In this document: positions 42,940 through 50,917 of the stretch, piece by piece
How the letters are laid out: each line of letters opens with the position of its first letter
Numbering within the stretch: the stretch's first letter is position 1
Assembly (NCBI RefSeq): GCF_019749295.1
Contig: NZ_JACWFG010000011.1
Span: forward strand, 496,001-560,000
Reading direction: 5' to 3'
Source of the DNA: Neobacillus niacini
GTDB lineage: Bacteria > Bacillota > Bacilli > Bacillales > Cytobacillaceae
Length of the DNA stretch: 64,000 nt
Program-made: the position numbers and the translations under genes
Notes under the pieces: model-generated
Database searches by the model: none
The model's input: only the letters and a program-made list of their open reading frames with translations
Told to the model about the DNA's origin: nothing

Positions 42940-43121
42940 TGTTTCTCTCGACTACGGTAATAAATATATCATCTTAAAGGGACATTGGTCATTAGGAGAG
43001 TAGTCCCATAGGTGGAATAAATAGGATAATGTATAATGTTAAAAAAAGACGGAATATTCTCATAAATATACGTATATATGTATAGAGTAAGGAATCAACC
43101 TAATGAAAGGATGATGTCTGA

Positions 43122-43496
43122 ATGGATTGGCTGTGGCTGGTTGGTCGGGCAGTATTTGGTCTTTATTTTGCTTATTCTGGTCTAAATCATTTCATCCAAT
43201 TTCAAGGTTTGAAGCAGTATGCATCCTATAAGGGGGTACCAGCACCAGGATTATCTGTAGTGGTGTCCGGACTAATGCTCCTCGCCGGGGGATTAAGTAT
43301 CTTAACGGCATATTGGATTGAATGGGGACTGTATTTAATTGTAATATTCCTCGTTCTTTCAGCATTCATCATGCATAATTTCTGGAAGGAAACCGATCAG
43401 AATGCAAAAGTAGGCGAGATGAATCAATTCCTAAAAAACATTGCATTAGCGGCTGCTGCTTTAATGTTACTGTCTATTACTAACTGGACTTGGTAA
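43122..43496 (+). CDS. DoxX family membrane protein
   Basis: A 124-residue protein with four hydrophobic segments and the family motif GRAVFGLYFAYSGLNHFIQF at the N-terminus, then LSVVVSGLMLLAGGLSIL. DoxX proteins are membrane components linked to thiol/oxidant stress or quinone chemistry in some bacteria. GAAAGGATG precedes the ATG. Closed by a terminator at 43518. Confidence 0.85.
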   Translation: MDWLWLVGRAVFGLYFAYSGLNHFIQFQGLKQYASYKGVPAPGLSVVVSGLMLLAGGLSILTAYWIEWGLYLIVIFLVLSAFIMHNFWKETDQNAKVGEMNQFLKNIALAAAALMLLSITNWTW

Positions 43497-43517
43497 TTAA
43501 CTAATATGAGATTTATA

Positions 43518-43561
43518 AGTGCCAACACTGAAATGAATGTCCAGTGTCTGGCACTTTTTTA
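43518..43561 (+). terminator. Terminator after doxX (repeat-family hairpin)
   Basis: AAGTGCCAACACTG pairs imperfectly with CAGTGTCTGGCACTT, followed by TTTTT. Confidence 0.8.
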
Positions 43562-43648
43562 ATGCATAATAAAGGTACAAAGAATAATCAGTAAGTGGTC
43601 TGTGATAAAATTTTATAATAGGAAAGAATATAGAAAAGAGGGTCGATT

Positions 43649-44137
43649 ATGAATTGGTCTGTTAGAGAATTGGAAATGAAGGATGTTCCGATATTATTGG
43701 ATTGGTATAACAACGAAGATTTACATTACATAGCTAATGCCAAAAAGTTTAAACCTTATACATTAGATCAACTAACAAACTATTGGCGCGAAAAATTATC
43801 CCGGTCTAACGCAAAGTATTATGTAATTCTCGTAGATGAAAGAGTGATCGGAAGAGTGGGATTAAAAAAGAAGGGGAATAGTGTTGAATTTTCAATTTTA
43901 ATCGGTGATGCTGCCTTATACTCAAAAGGTTTAGGGACCGAGGTAACAAGGTATTTTATCTCTGGTGCATTGCGAGAACCTGATGTTACATCTATATACT
44001 TAGGGGTTAGAGTAGATAATCTTCGAGCCATTCGGTGCTATGAAAAAGCCGGGTTTCAGGTAACGAATGAATTTTATGAAAATCACATCAAAATGTACGA
44101 GATGGAAATAGATAAAATCAGTAGTACTGATCTATAA
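43649..44137 (+). CDS. GNAT family N-acetyltransferase (Acetyltransf_3 type)
   Basis: A 162-residue acetyltransferase of the RimJ/RimL-like branch: LYSKGLGTEVTRYFISGAL is the acetyl-CoA loop and VRVDNLRAIRCYEKAGFQVTNEF the motif B end. Acceptor unknown. AAAGAGGGTCG before the ATG. Confidence 0.87.
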   Translation: MNWSVRELEMKDVPILLDWYNNEDLHYIANAKKFKPYTLDQLTNYWREKLSRSNAKYYVILVDERVIGRVGLKKKGNSVEFSILIGDAALYSKGLGTEVTRYFISGALREPDVTSIYLGVRVDNLRAIRCYEKAGFQVTNEFYENHIKMYEMEIDKISSTDL

Positions 44138-44539
44138 AGAAAAAACTCACTTAAATATTAATTTTAGTTACAAGTAAATAAGCGGAGAATTTCCGGTTAG
44201 ATGTAAAATGGAGCTTGTTACGGGGTATATAAGCGGAGAATTTCCGACTATGCAGAGGAAATTCCACCATTATCACGCTTTTCGAGCCAATAAACGGAAT
44301 ACCTCCGGTTATTTATTCTTTTTTTATTTTAAATTACGAATTAAGCGGAATTATTCCGTTTATTTATCCAATGAGGTTTACCTGTGATTTGAGAAAATCG
44401 AAAGTACCAAATAAATAAAGAAAAGACGTATGCCAATTCATACGTCAATCACTTAATTATGAAGCACCCGAAAACGAAACACTAGGAAAATAAACCTCTT
44501 ATAAATTTTCATTAGTTATTATCTGTTCCCCATGGGCTT
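44138..44539. other. Gap with short palindromic repeats
   Basis: No gene found in these 400 bases. Four related inverted repeats lie at about 44178, 44231, 44289 and 44342 (see repeat entry). The rest is A/T-rich with no clear promoter. Confidence 0.6.
44178..44362. repeat. Cluster of four palindromic AAGCGGA-N-TCCG elements
   Basis: Elements: AAGCGGAGAATTTCCGG (44180), AAGCGGAGAATTTCCGA (44231), AAACGGAATACCTCCGG (44291) and AAGCGGAATTATTCCGT (44344). Each is a short inverted repeat CGGA-N-TCCG, spaced 50-60 bases apart. Confidence 0.75.
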
Positions 44540-44674
44540 TTAGCCACAATAACTGCCGCTGCTGTAACACTCATCATCATAATTCCAAAAAACCGCTCCG
44601 ATTATAATTAACAAGATAAACAATATTACCACTAAAGGTAAGCTTAAACTTACTCCATATTCTGAACTCATCAT
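44540..44674 (-). CDS. YjcZ-like sporulation miniprotein
   Basis: A 44-residue protein: polar start, one hydrophobic segment (LPLVVILFILLIIIGAVFW) and a Tyr/Ser/Cys/Gly-rich end with two Cys (DDECYSSGSYCG). This is the plan of the YjcZ/SscA-type small proteins found in spore-formers. AGGAGG lies five bases before the first of two adjacent ATG codons. Single gene. Confidence 0.72.
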   Translation of the reverse strand: MMSSEYGVSLSLPLVVILFILLIIIGAVFWNYDDECYSSGSYCG

Positions 44675-44749
44675 GAGAACCTCCTTTTTTCTGGGAAGAA
44701 TACATCCTATGATATTTGCCTATTTTTTGATACAAATGTCAGAAAGTTC

Positions 44750-44808
44750 TTGACGAAAAACAAATACTGGAATATATTTTAATTAACGATTAACAAATTG
44801 TTAATTAA
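44750..44808 (+). promoter_or_regulatory. Promoter and palindromic operator of the NrtR-pnuC-nadR operon
   Basis: -35 TTGACG (44750-44755), 17-base spacer, -10 TATATT (44773-44778). Directly after it stands TTAATTAAC (44779-44787) paired with GTTAATTAA (44800-44808), enclosing an inner near-palindrome TTAACAAATTGTTAA. A repressor bound here would block initiation; the first gene of the operon, an NrtR-type regulator, is the natural candidate. Confidence 0.75.
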
Positions 44809-44825
44809 AGGAGTGAGAAAAGGAA

Positions 44826-45590
44826 ATGAAAAATAAATTTACAACCCCCGATGGATATACCAGTGATATAGCTGTCTTTACCATCACATCCGAAAGCAAT
44901 GGTGAGTATAAACCGCCGATAAAAAAATTAAAGATCATGTTGATTAAACGAAGTGAACTGGACCATGAAGGCAATCCAAATAGTGAAGCAGGAAAGTGGG
45001 CCTTACCAGGAGGCTTTGTTCGTCCAAACGAAACAGCTTTTCAAGCAGCAGAACGTAAGCTATTAGAAGAAACGGGAGTAGACGGGCTGCGAATTAAACA
45101 TTTTGGCGTCTATGATTCCCCGAATCGAGACAAAAGAGGCTGGATTATTTCGAATGCTCATTATGTCATTGCTAATGAAGCAGCATTAAAAAAACGTCAA
45201 ACCACCTATGACGCTTCTGATATCCAACTATTTACAATCAATAAAGCACTCGAACTCGATCTTGCCTTTGACCATCGAACCATTATCGATGATGCCCTAT
45301 GGTTCATCAAGAAGGATATGGCACTCACAACCCTAGCCAAGCACTTTCTTCCCAAGGAGTTTGTCCTTTCAGAGCTGCAAGGTGTTTTATTAACGGTATT
45401 AGATGACCCATCCATTTCATCAGATGCAGCTTTTTTTAGAAAAGCACCCACTCTGCCATTTATTGAAGCGGTAACGGAAAACGGTAAGCCAAAGAAATCA
45501 AATGCTTATTCCAAAACTCCGGCACAGCTTTATCGGTTTACTGATTTTCAGCCCATCGTTTCCGTGTACAAAAATAAGTTAAAGGGGTAA
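44826..45590 (+). CDS. nrtR: NrtR-type Nudix-domain transcriptional regulator of NAD metabolism
   Basis: A 254-residue protein with an N-terminal Nudix domain and, from about residue 150, a winged helix (LAKHFLPKEFVLSELQGVLLTVLD, YSKTPAQLYRFTDF) as in NrtR. The Nudix box GGFVRPNETAFQAAERKLLEETGV has Lys in place of the first catalytic Glu (RKxxEE, not RExxEE), so hydrolase activity is probably lost and the fold senses ADP-ribose, as in NrtR repressors. pnuC and nadR follow 24 bases and directly, confirming an NAD role. GGAGTGAGAAAAGGAA precedes the ATG. Confidence 0.83.
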   Translation: MKNKFTTPDGYTSDIAVFTITSESNGEYKPPIKKLKIMLIKRSELDHEGNPNSEAGKWALPGGFVRPNETAFQAAERKLLEETGVDGLRIKHFGVYDSPNRDKRGWIISNAHYVIANEAALKKRQTTYDASDIQLFTINKALELDLAFDHRTIIDDALWFIKKDMALTTLAKHFLPKEFVLSELQGVLLTVLDDPSISSDAAFFRKAPTLPFIEAVTENGKPKKSNAYSKTPAQLYRFTDFQPIVSVYKNKLKG

Positions 45591-45614
45591 AAAACAAAAA
45601 GGGGAGAGATACAA

Positions 45615-46310
45615 ATGGGGATATGGAAGAACTGGACTAAATTTGAGATAAGCTGGCTGTTTACTTTTACAATGGTGAACATTTATCTTTTCTTCGCCTG
45701 GAGTGATTCACTGATTGGATTGGTTTCATCTATAAGCGGCATGCTTTGTGTGGTGTTAGTGGCGAAGGGGAAAATCGCTAACTATTATTTCGGGATTGTT
45801 CAAACATTAACATATGCTTACATTGCGTATGGCTATGGACTATACGGAGAAGTCATGTTGAATGCTCTGTTTTACTTTCCTATTCAGTTTATCGGAATTT
45901 ATTTGTGGAAAAAGAACAAAAGTGACCAGGTTGTTAAAGGTGAAGATGTTAAAGTGAAAAGTCTAACAAAAACAGGCTGGTTATACACAGTGTTATCGAT
46001 TCTGATTCTAACGATAGGTTATGGATTATTCTTGAAATTTTTAGGCGGCAATTTTGTTTGGAATGATGCTGCCACCAATGTTCTATCCATTGCGGCACAA
46101 ATATTGATGTTAAAACGATTTGCGGAACAATGGCTTCTTTGGATCGCAGTCAATGTTTTATCGATTACCCTTTGGCTAAGTGCACTCATTTCACAAGGCG
46201 GAAATGACTTATCGATGTTAGTCATGTGGTCTGCTTTCTTAGTTAACAGTATCTATGGTTATGTAAACTGGCGGAAATTGTATCAAAAACAAAGTCATGA
46301 GGTGGTTTAA
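45615..46310 (+). CDS. pnuC: Nicotinamide riboside transporter PnuC
   Basis: A 231-residue protein with seven hydrophobic segments. SGMLCVVLVAKGKIANYYFGIVQTLTYAYIAYGYGLYGE and FYFPIQFIGIYLWKKN are the PnuC signature, including the WxxWxxN-like third motif near VNVLSITLWL. It brings in nicotinamide riboside by facilitated diffusion, trapped by NadR kinase. Its stop is directly followed by the nadR ATG. Part of the NrtR operon. Confidence 0.9.
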   Translation: MGIWKNWTKFEISWLFTFTMVNIYLFFAWSDSLIGLVSSISGMLCVVLVAKGKIANYYFGIVQTLTYAYIAYGYGLYGEVMLNALFYFPIQFIGIYLWKKNKSDQVVKGEDVKVKSLTKTGWLYTVLSILILTIGYGLFLKFLGGNFVWNDAATNVLSIAAQILMLKRFAEQWLLWIAVNVLSITLWLSALISQGGNDLSMLVMWSAFLVNSIYGYVNWRKLYQKQSHEVV

Positions 46311-47330
46311 ATGAGTGTTGGTTTTATTGGAGGCAAATTTTTGCCCCTGCATCAGGGACATGTGTATGCAATCATTCATGCTTCATCGATGGTTGATGAA
46401 CTGTATGTTGTGTTGTCACACAGTCAAATCCGCGACAAAGAATTGTGTAAAGGTCCCAAAATGGACTATATTCCACCTCATATTCGGCTGCGCTGGCTGT
46501 CACAATTAACAAGAGATATGCCGCATGTAAAAGTAATATCCATTGAGGATTATGAAGGAAATGATGATTATGACTGGAACCAAGGAGCCCAGTTAATCCA
46601 ACAGGCTATTGGGAAGCCTATCGATTATGTTTTTAGTTCGGAGTTTGACTATAATGGTATTTTTAGAGAACTATATCCAGATTCAAAGCATTTCATGATT
46701 GATCCAGAGCGCACTCATGTTACAATCTCGGCTACCGCCATTCGTAATGAAGGGGTATACCGTCATTGGGAATTTATACCCGACTTTGTTAAGCCTTATT
46801 TTATAAAAAAGGTTGTGGTGGTTGGGACGGAAAGCTGTGGAAAATCAACCCTCACAAAAAACCTCGCCAAAATATACAATACAGCGTATGTAGAGGAATA
46901 CGGACGGACGGTATGTGAAGAGCTGGGAGGCTGCGAGGGAATAATGGTGAAGGAAGACTATCAGAAAATTGCTTATGGCCATAAAATGAAAGAAATTGAG
47001 GCAATTGAAAAAGCAAATAAAGTTGTTTTCATTGATACAGAAGTTATTGTAACCCAGTTCTACTCACACCTCTATAATGAAGAACACCAGCCTGTTCTCG
47101 ATGAGATTGCTAAATTACAAGAATATGATCTTTGGCTCTACCTTGAACCCGATGTGAAATGGGTAGATGACGGCCTGCGGGTGCACGGGGAGGATGACGT
47201 TAGAGCCCAAAACAATCAGCACCTAAAGGCATTACTAGAAAAACATAGGATTACCTATAAAGTTTTGAACGGTGACTATGTTAATAGACTTAAAGGGGCA
47301 ATCGATTCTATTGATCTATTAGTAAAGTAA
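46311..47330 (+). CDS. nadR: NadR: NMN adenylyltransferase / ribosylnicotinamide kinase
   Basis: A 339-residue two-domain enzyme. Residues 1-160 are a nucleotidyltransferase domain (GGKFLPLHQGHVYAI with HxGH, ISATAIRNEG). From about residue 165 a kinase domain follows with Walker A VGTESCGKSTLTKN and FIDTEVIVTQFY. It phosphorylates nicotinamide riboside to NMN and adenylates NMN to NAD. It lacks the N-terminal repressor HTH of enterobacterial NadR; the NrtR protein fills that role here. Confidence 0.92.
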   Translation: MSVGFIGGKFLPLHQGHVYAIIHASSMVDELYVVLSHSQIRDKELCKGPKMDYIPPHIRLRWLSQLTRDMPHVKVISIEDYEGNDDYDWNQGAQLIQQAIGKPIDYVFSSEFDYNGIFRELYPDSKHFMIDPERTHVTISATAIRNEGVYRHWEFIPDFVKPYFIKKVVVVGTESCGKSTLTKNLAKIYNTAYVEEYGRTVCEELGGCEGIMVKEDYQKIAYGHKMKEIEAIEKANKVVFIDTEVIVTQFYSHLYNEEHQPVLDEIAKLQEYDLWLYLEPDVKWVDDGLRVHGEDDVRAQNNQHLKALLEKHRITYKVLNGDYVNRLKGAIDSIDLLVK

Positions 47331-47336
47331 ACAATG

Positions 47337-47388
47337 AAACCTTTAAATGGGGAGTGTGGTAAAATCTCTCCCTTTTTAAAGGTTTTTT
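47337..47388 (+). terminator. Terminator of the NAD salvage operon
   Basis: Stem AAACCTTTAAA/TTTAAAGGTTT containing an inner GGGGAG/CTCTCC pair and followed by T run. Confidence 0.8.
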
Positions 47389-47435
47389 ATATTTAATCTC
47401 GAATATAGATAAAAACTGTAAAGGAGGTAGAATCG

Positions 47436-49274
47436 TTGTCAAAAGATACGCAGGATACAAAGGGAAAGAAATATACAATTGAACAATTTATCAATACGGA
47501 GTCTATTATTTCGAACTCCATCTCTTTCGATGAAAAATACGTTTTATTCTCTAGTGATAAAAGTGGAATCTATAATGCTTACATCGTTTCGTTAGAAGAT
47601 AATAGCCAGCAACAAGTTACTTTTTCACGTACAAATGCAGTCCATGCTATTTCATTTTTTCCAAACGACCATCGTTTTTTATTTTTAAGTGATCAAAGCG
47701 GAAATGAAATCTTACATATTTACGTGCAAAATGAAATTGGTGAAAGTGTTGACTTAACGCCTGAAGAAAACGCCCGTGCAGAATTTTATCACTGGAGTCA
47801 GGACCAGAAAAGCTTTTACTATGGATCCAATAAAAGGAATCCAAGCTTTATGGATGTTTATGAACTCAATATTGATACATACGAATCAACCTGTATTTTT
47901 ACAAATGATGAAGGATATGAATTTGGAGCAGTTTCACCTAATAAGCGATATATAGCTTTAGGGAAAGTGAACAATGCGAATGACTCTGACATTTATTTGT
48001 ATGACAGAAGTCAGTGTCAAGTATCTCATCTAACGGTCCATGAAGGTGATAGTAACTTTATTCCGCAATCCTTCAGTGGAGATTCTCAGTATCTTTATTA
48101 TTTAAGTAATGAGAATCATGAATTTCAAGTATTGAAAAAAGTTCACATGGATACAAAACAATCAATCGAAGTGGTAAAAGGAAATGGTGATATCACCTCT
48201 TCGTTCTTTTCCAGTAAGGATAACTATCTGGTTTACACCATTAACTATGATGCCAAAACAGAAGTGAAAATCATCAATCTTTCTGCCAGCCAACAGCTTG
48301 AATTGCCGTTACTGCCTGAGGGGCAAATGGTGAATGTAAGGCTTTCTCAAAGCGAGGAAGTAATGACATTTTTGTTTAATACCTCAAACGAACCATCGAA
48401 CTTGTATAGCTATCATCTTTTATCCGAAAAATTAAAGAAGCTTTCTGATACCTTAAATCCAGAGATTGATTCAGAGGATTTAACTCAGGCTGAAATTATC
48501 ACCTATCCGTCATTTGATGGATTGGAAATACCTGCGATATATTATAAACCTGTAATACAAGCAGGGGAAAAGGTGCCATCACTAGTGTATGTTCATGGGG
48601 GTCCGGGTGGACAGTCTAGATTGCAATATAATCCATTATTTCAATATTTGGCGAATCATGGATATGCGATCATAGCTGTTAATAACAGAGGCAGCTCCGG
48701 GTATGGAAAGTCATTCTTTCGTGCTGCAGATTTAAAACACGGGGAAGTGGACTTGGAGGATTGCATTCAAGCAAAAAACTTCCTTCAAGAACAAGATTAT
48801 ATAGATGACGACAAAATCGGCATTATGGGTGGAAGTTACGGTGGTTTTATGGTGCTTGCCGCGCTAGCGTTTAGACCGGAAGAGTTTAAGGCAGGAGTGG
48901 ACATTTTTGGTGTCTCCAATTGGGAGCGAACGTTAAAGAGCATCCCATCCTGGTGGGAGAATATAAGAGAGGCGCTTTATAAAAAAATGGGGAATCCTTA
49001 TACACAACCTGAATATGTTCGCAGTATTTCACCATTGTTCCATGCCGATAAAATAAATAAACCACTTATTGTGCTGCAAGGTGCAAACGATCCTCGAGTG
49101 CTTAAGGTAGAATCGGATGAAATTGTAGCTGCACTAGAGAAAAATAACGTACCTGTGGAATATGTCGTTTTTCCTGATGAGGGACATGATTTTAAGAAGA
49201 AGGAAAACAAAATAAACGGATATAAGGCTATTCTTAATTTTTTGGAAAAACATTTACCTAAAAAGGGGATTTAA
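47436..49274 (+). CDS. S9 family serine peptidase (prolyl oligopeptidase-like)
   Basis: A 612-residue peptidase. The first 350 residues form a WD/beta-propeller-like domain with DPP/TolB-type repeats (FSSDKSGIYNAY, FLSDQSGNE, YLSNENHEF). The catalytic domain has nucleophile Ser in GGSYGGFMV (about residue 467), Asp in GANDPRV and His in DEGHDF. Length fits acylaminoacyl-peptidase-like S9C enzymes. No signal peptide, so cytoplasmic. TTG start after AAAGGAGG. Confidence 0.9.
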   Translation: MSKDTQDTKGKKYTIEQFINTESIISNSISFDEKYVLFSSDKSGIYNAYIVSLEDNSQQQVTFSRTNAVHAISFFPNDHRFLFLSDQSGNEILHIYVQNEIGESVDLTPEENARAEFYHWSQDQKSFYYGSNKRNPSFMDVYELNIDTYESTCIFTNDEGYEFGAVSPNKRYIALGKVNNANDSDIYLYDRSQCQVSHLTVHEGDSNFIPQSFSGDSQYLYYLSNENHEFQVLKKVHMDTKQSIEVVKGNGDITSSFFSSKDNYLVYTINYDAKTEVKIINLSASQQLELPLLPEGQMVNVRLSQSEEVMTFLFNTSNEPSNLYSYHLLSEKLKKLSDTLNPEIDSEDLTQAEIITYPSFDGLEIPAIYYKPVIQAGEKVPSLVYVHGGPGGQSRLQYNPLFQYLANHGYAIIAVNNRGSSGYGKSFFRAADLKHGEVDLEDCIQAKNFLQEQDYIDDDKIGIMGGSYGGFMVLAALAFRPEEFKAGVDIFGVSNWERTLKSIPSWWENIREALYKKMGNPYTQPEYVRSISPLFHADKINKPLIVLQGANDPRVLKVESDEIVAALEKNNVPVEYVVFPDEGHDFKKKENKINGYKAILNFLEKHLPKKGI

Positions 49275-49276
49275 TC

Positions 49277-49480
49277 ATGAAAAGGATTTGCAATCAATGC
49301 CAAACTGAGATGATAAATGATTGTAAAGTAAGTGTTGAATACGATGTGAATGGAATTTCGATTAGTCAAAAGCGTAAAGGACTATTCAATAGTATTTCTG
49401 CTAAGACTAAAGCATCTGTATGTCCAAATTGTGGTAATGTAGCACTCTATATTGATGAGTACACAAAATTTATTAAATAA
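49277..49480 (+). CDS. Small zinc-ribbon protein
   Basis: A 67-residue protein with CNQC at the N-terminus and CPNCG near residue 53, two zinc knuckles. ATG three bases after the S9 peptidase stop, so probably co-transcribed. Family not firmly recognised. Confidence 0.62.
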   Translation: MKRICNQCQTEMINDCKVSVEYDVNGISISQKRKGLFNSISAKTKASVCPNCGNVALYIDEYTKFIK

Positions 49481-49522
49481 TTACATATTCAGCGAATGAG
49501 AGCTTTAACGAAAATAGCAATA

Positions 49523-49553
49523 AAAAACGCTCAATCTTTGAGCGTTTTTAAAA
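49523..49553. terminator. Bidirectional terminator
   Basis: Stem AAAAACGCTCAA/TTGAGCGTTTTT between convergent genes. Confidence 0.88.
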
Positions 49554-49558
49554 TTATA

Positions 49559-49831
49559 TTAAAGCTTTACTTCTACCTCAGTTCCATCCTTCAATTTCGT
49601 TTCAACAAGGGTCACACCACTGTGCTTAGAAAGTTCCTGCAGCAACGGCTTCATATCTTTCCTTTCAATTTGCGGGAAGATGAATTTGGTGCTGCCATCC
49701 TTCTCAATGGCTTTATTTAATAAGGAAGTAATTCTCTTTGATGTAATAATTAAACTACCCAAACGTAAAACAGCATAGGGAACTGGAATAGAGAAGCGTA
49801 TATCCTTTGTTTTTACCTTGACTTTTAACAT
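49559..49831 (-). CDS. Hypothetical protein, third gene of DUF2089 operon
   Basis: A 90-residue protein beginning MLKVKVKTKDIRFSIPVPYAVL. Its N-terminus resembles the middle of the upstream protein (LKIRVTSEEGDNVNVNLPINLVK), so it may be a second copy of that domain without the SHOCT-like helix. Three bases separate it from the upstream stop. Function unknown. Confidence 0.65.
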   Translation of the reverse strand: MLKVKVKTKDIRFSIPVPYAVLRLGSLIITSKRITSLLNKAIEKDGSTKFIFPQIERKDMKPLLQELSKHSGVTLVETKLKDGTEVEVKL

Positions 49832-49834
49832 AAA

Positions 49835-50224
49835 CTATTCAATCACCACAAAAACTTTATCCCCATTGGCCGAGGTGATGTTAACAATCTCTCCATCCAA
49901 TTCGTTTTCAATAGCCTCAATGAGCAGGTCAACGTTGATATCTTTGACATATTTTTCTGCCTCAGGTATTTTTTCAGCAATATTGGTGCCTACTTTTAAA
50001 ACAGCCTTTACCAGATTAATTGGTAAATTCACATTAACATTATCACCTTCTTCGGAGGTCACTCGAATCTTTAACATTTTATTTCCATAGGGGGCTTCTT
50101 TTTTCGTTGTCACTAGCTCTGGCTGATCTTTACCTTGTAAAATAGTAATTAATTCGCTTGCTTTTTCCTTATCAATTTTACCTTCTTCTACCAGCGTTAA
50201 GACTCTTGAAATTTCGTCTTTCAT
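49835..50224 (-). CDS. SHOCT-like domain protein of DUF2089 operon
   Basis: A 129-residue protein. Residues 1-28 (RVLTLVEEGKIDKEKASELI) are a short SHOCT-like helical hairpin; residues 48-129 form a beta-rich domain (LKIRVTSEEGDNVNVNLPI, DGEIVNITSANGDKVFVVIE). Its ATG overlaps the stop of the DUF2089 gene by one base. Such genes accompany DUF2089 regulators and envelope-stress-type proteins in Bacillaceae; the role is not established. Confidence 0.7.
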   Translation of the reverse strand: MKDEISRVLTLVEEGKIDKEKASELITILQGKDQPELVTTKKEAPYGNKMLKIRVTSEEGDNVNVNLPINLVKAVLKVGTNIAEKIPEAEKYVKDINVDLLIEAIENELDGEIVNITSANGDKVFVVIE

Positions 50225-50595
50225 TATTCTTCCCCCTCTTTTAATAGCTGAATGGCTTTATCAGCTGTAATTTCTCCTTTTTCTAATAACGACACAATTT
50301 TTTTCTTATCCACTTCCGGTTTCTTTTGAGAGGAATATCCCAGCGCAGAGATAATTTCATCTAATTTTCCTCTGACAGTCGGATAGGAAATTCCGAGCTC
50401 CTTCTCGACCTCTTTGATATTTCCACGGCATTTAAGAAAAATCTCAATAAAATGCAGCTGTTCCTGACCGAGAGCAGCCAGTTTTGAAACTTCAAATTCA
50501 TTTTCCACCGTTGTCTGGCAATGGTTACAGTGTAGTTTCGTAATTTTAAGTGCCTTATTGCAAACAGGACAATTAGTGAGTAAAGGATATGCCAT
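50224..50595 (-). CDS. DUF2089 family putative DNA-binding protein
   Basis: A 123-residue protein. A zinc ribbon at the N-terminus (NCPVCNKAL, KLHCNHCQTTV) is followed by an HTH region (IEIFLKCRGNIKEVEKELGISYPTVRGKLDEII) and a SHOCT-like end (SLLEKGEITADKAIQLL). It is the likely regulator of its own three-gene operon. AAGGAGAAC before the ATG. The 300-base gap upstream contains no gene and probably the promoters of this operon and of the esterase. Confidence 0.83.
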   Translation of the reverse strand: MAYPLLTNCPVCNKALKITKLHCNHCQTTVENEFEVSKLAALGQEQLHFIEIFLKCRGNIKEVEKELGISYPTVRGKLDEIISALGYSSQKKPEVDKKKIVSLLEKGEITADKAIQLLKEGEE

Positions 50596-50917
50596 ACCGT
50601 TCTCCTTTCTTTTTATTTAACCATATCATACACTATAACTTTACATTTTCAAATAAATTCTTAGAATTATTTATTAAAATTTATAATTTTATTCAATAAG
50701 TTAATTCCTTTATTAAATAATTTAATTATTGACTATATAAATTAAAGTTGAAGACAGACTAATAGAGAGTCTGTTTGGTTTTCAAGAGATTATTACGAAA
50801 GATTTATTTGTAAATAACAGGAAAAGTAACACCCTTGGTAGAATACTTTTAGATAGCACCATAGAAGGTTTTTGTTATTGCTGCTAGTAACCTTATATAT
50901 TGAGAGGAGAAGGGAAA

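Noticed and set aside
44178..44362. CRISPR-like array at 44.2-44.4 kb
   Set aside because: Only four short degenerate palindromes with uneven spacing, no cas genes; a scan by eye found no true CRISPR array in the window.
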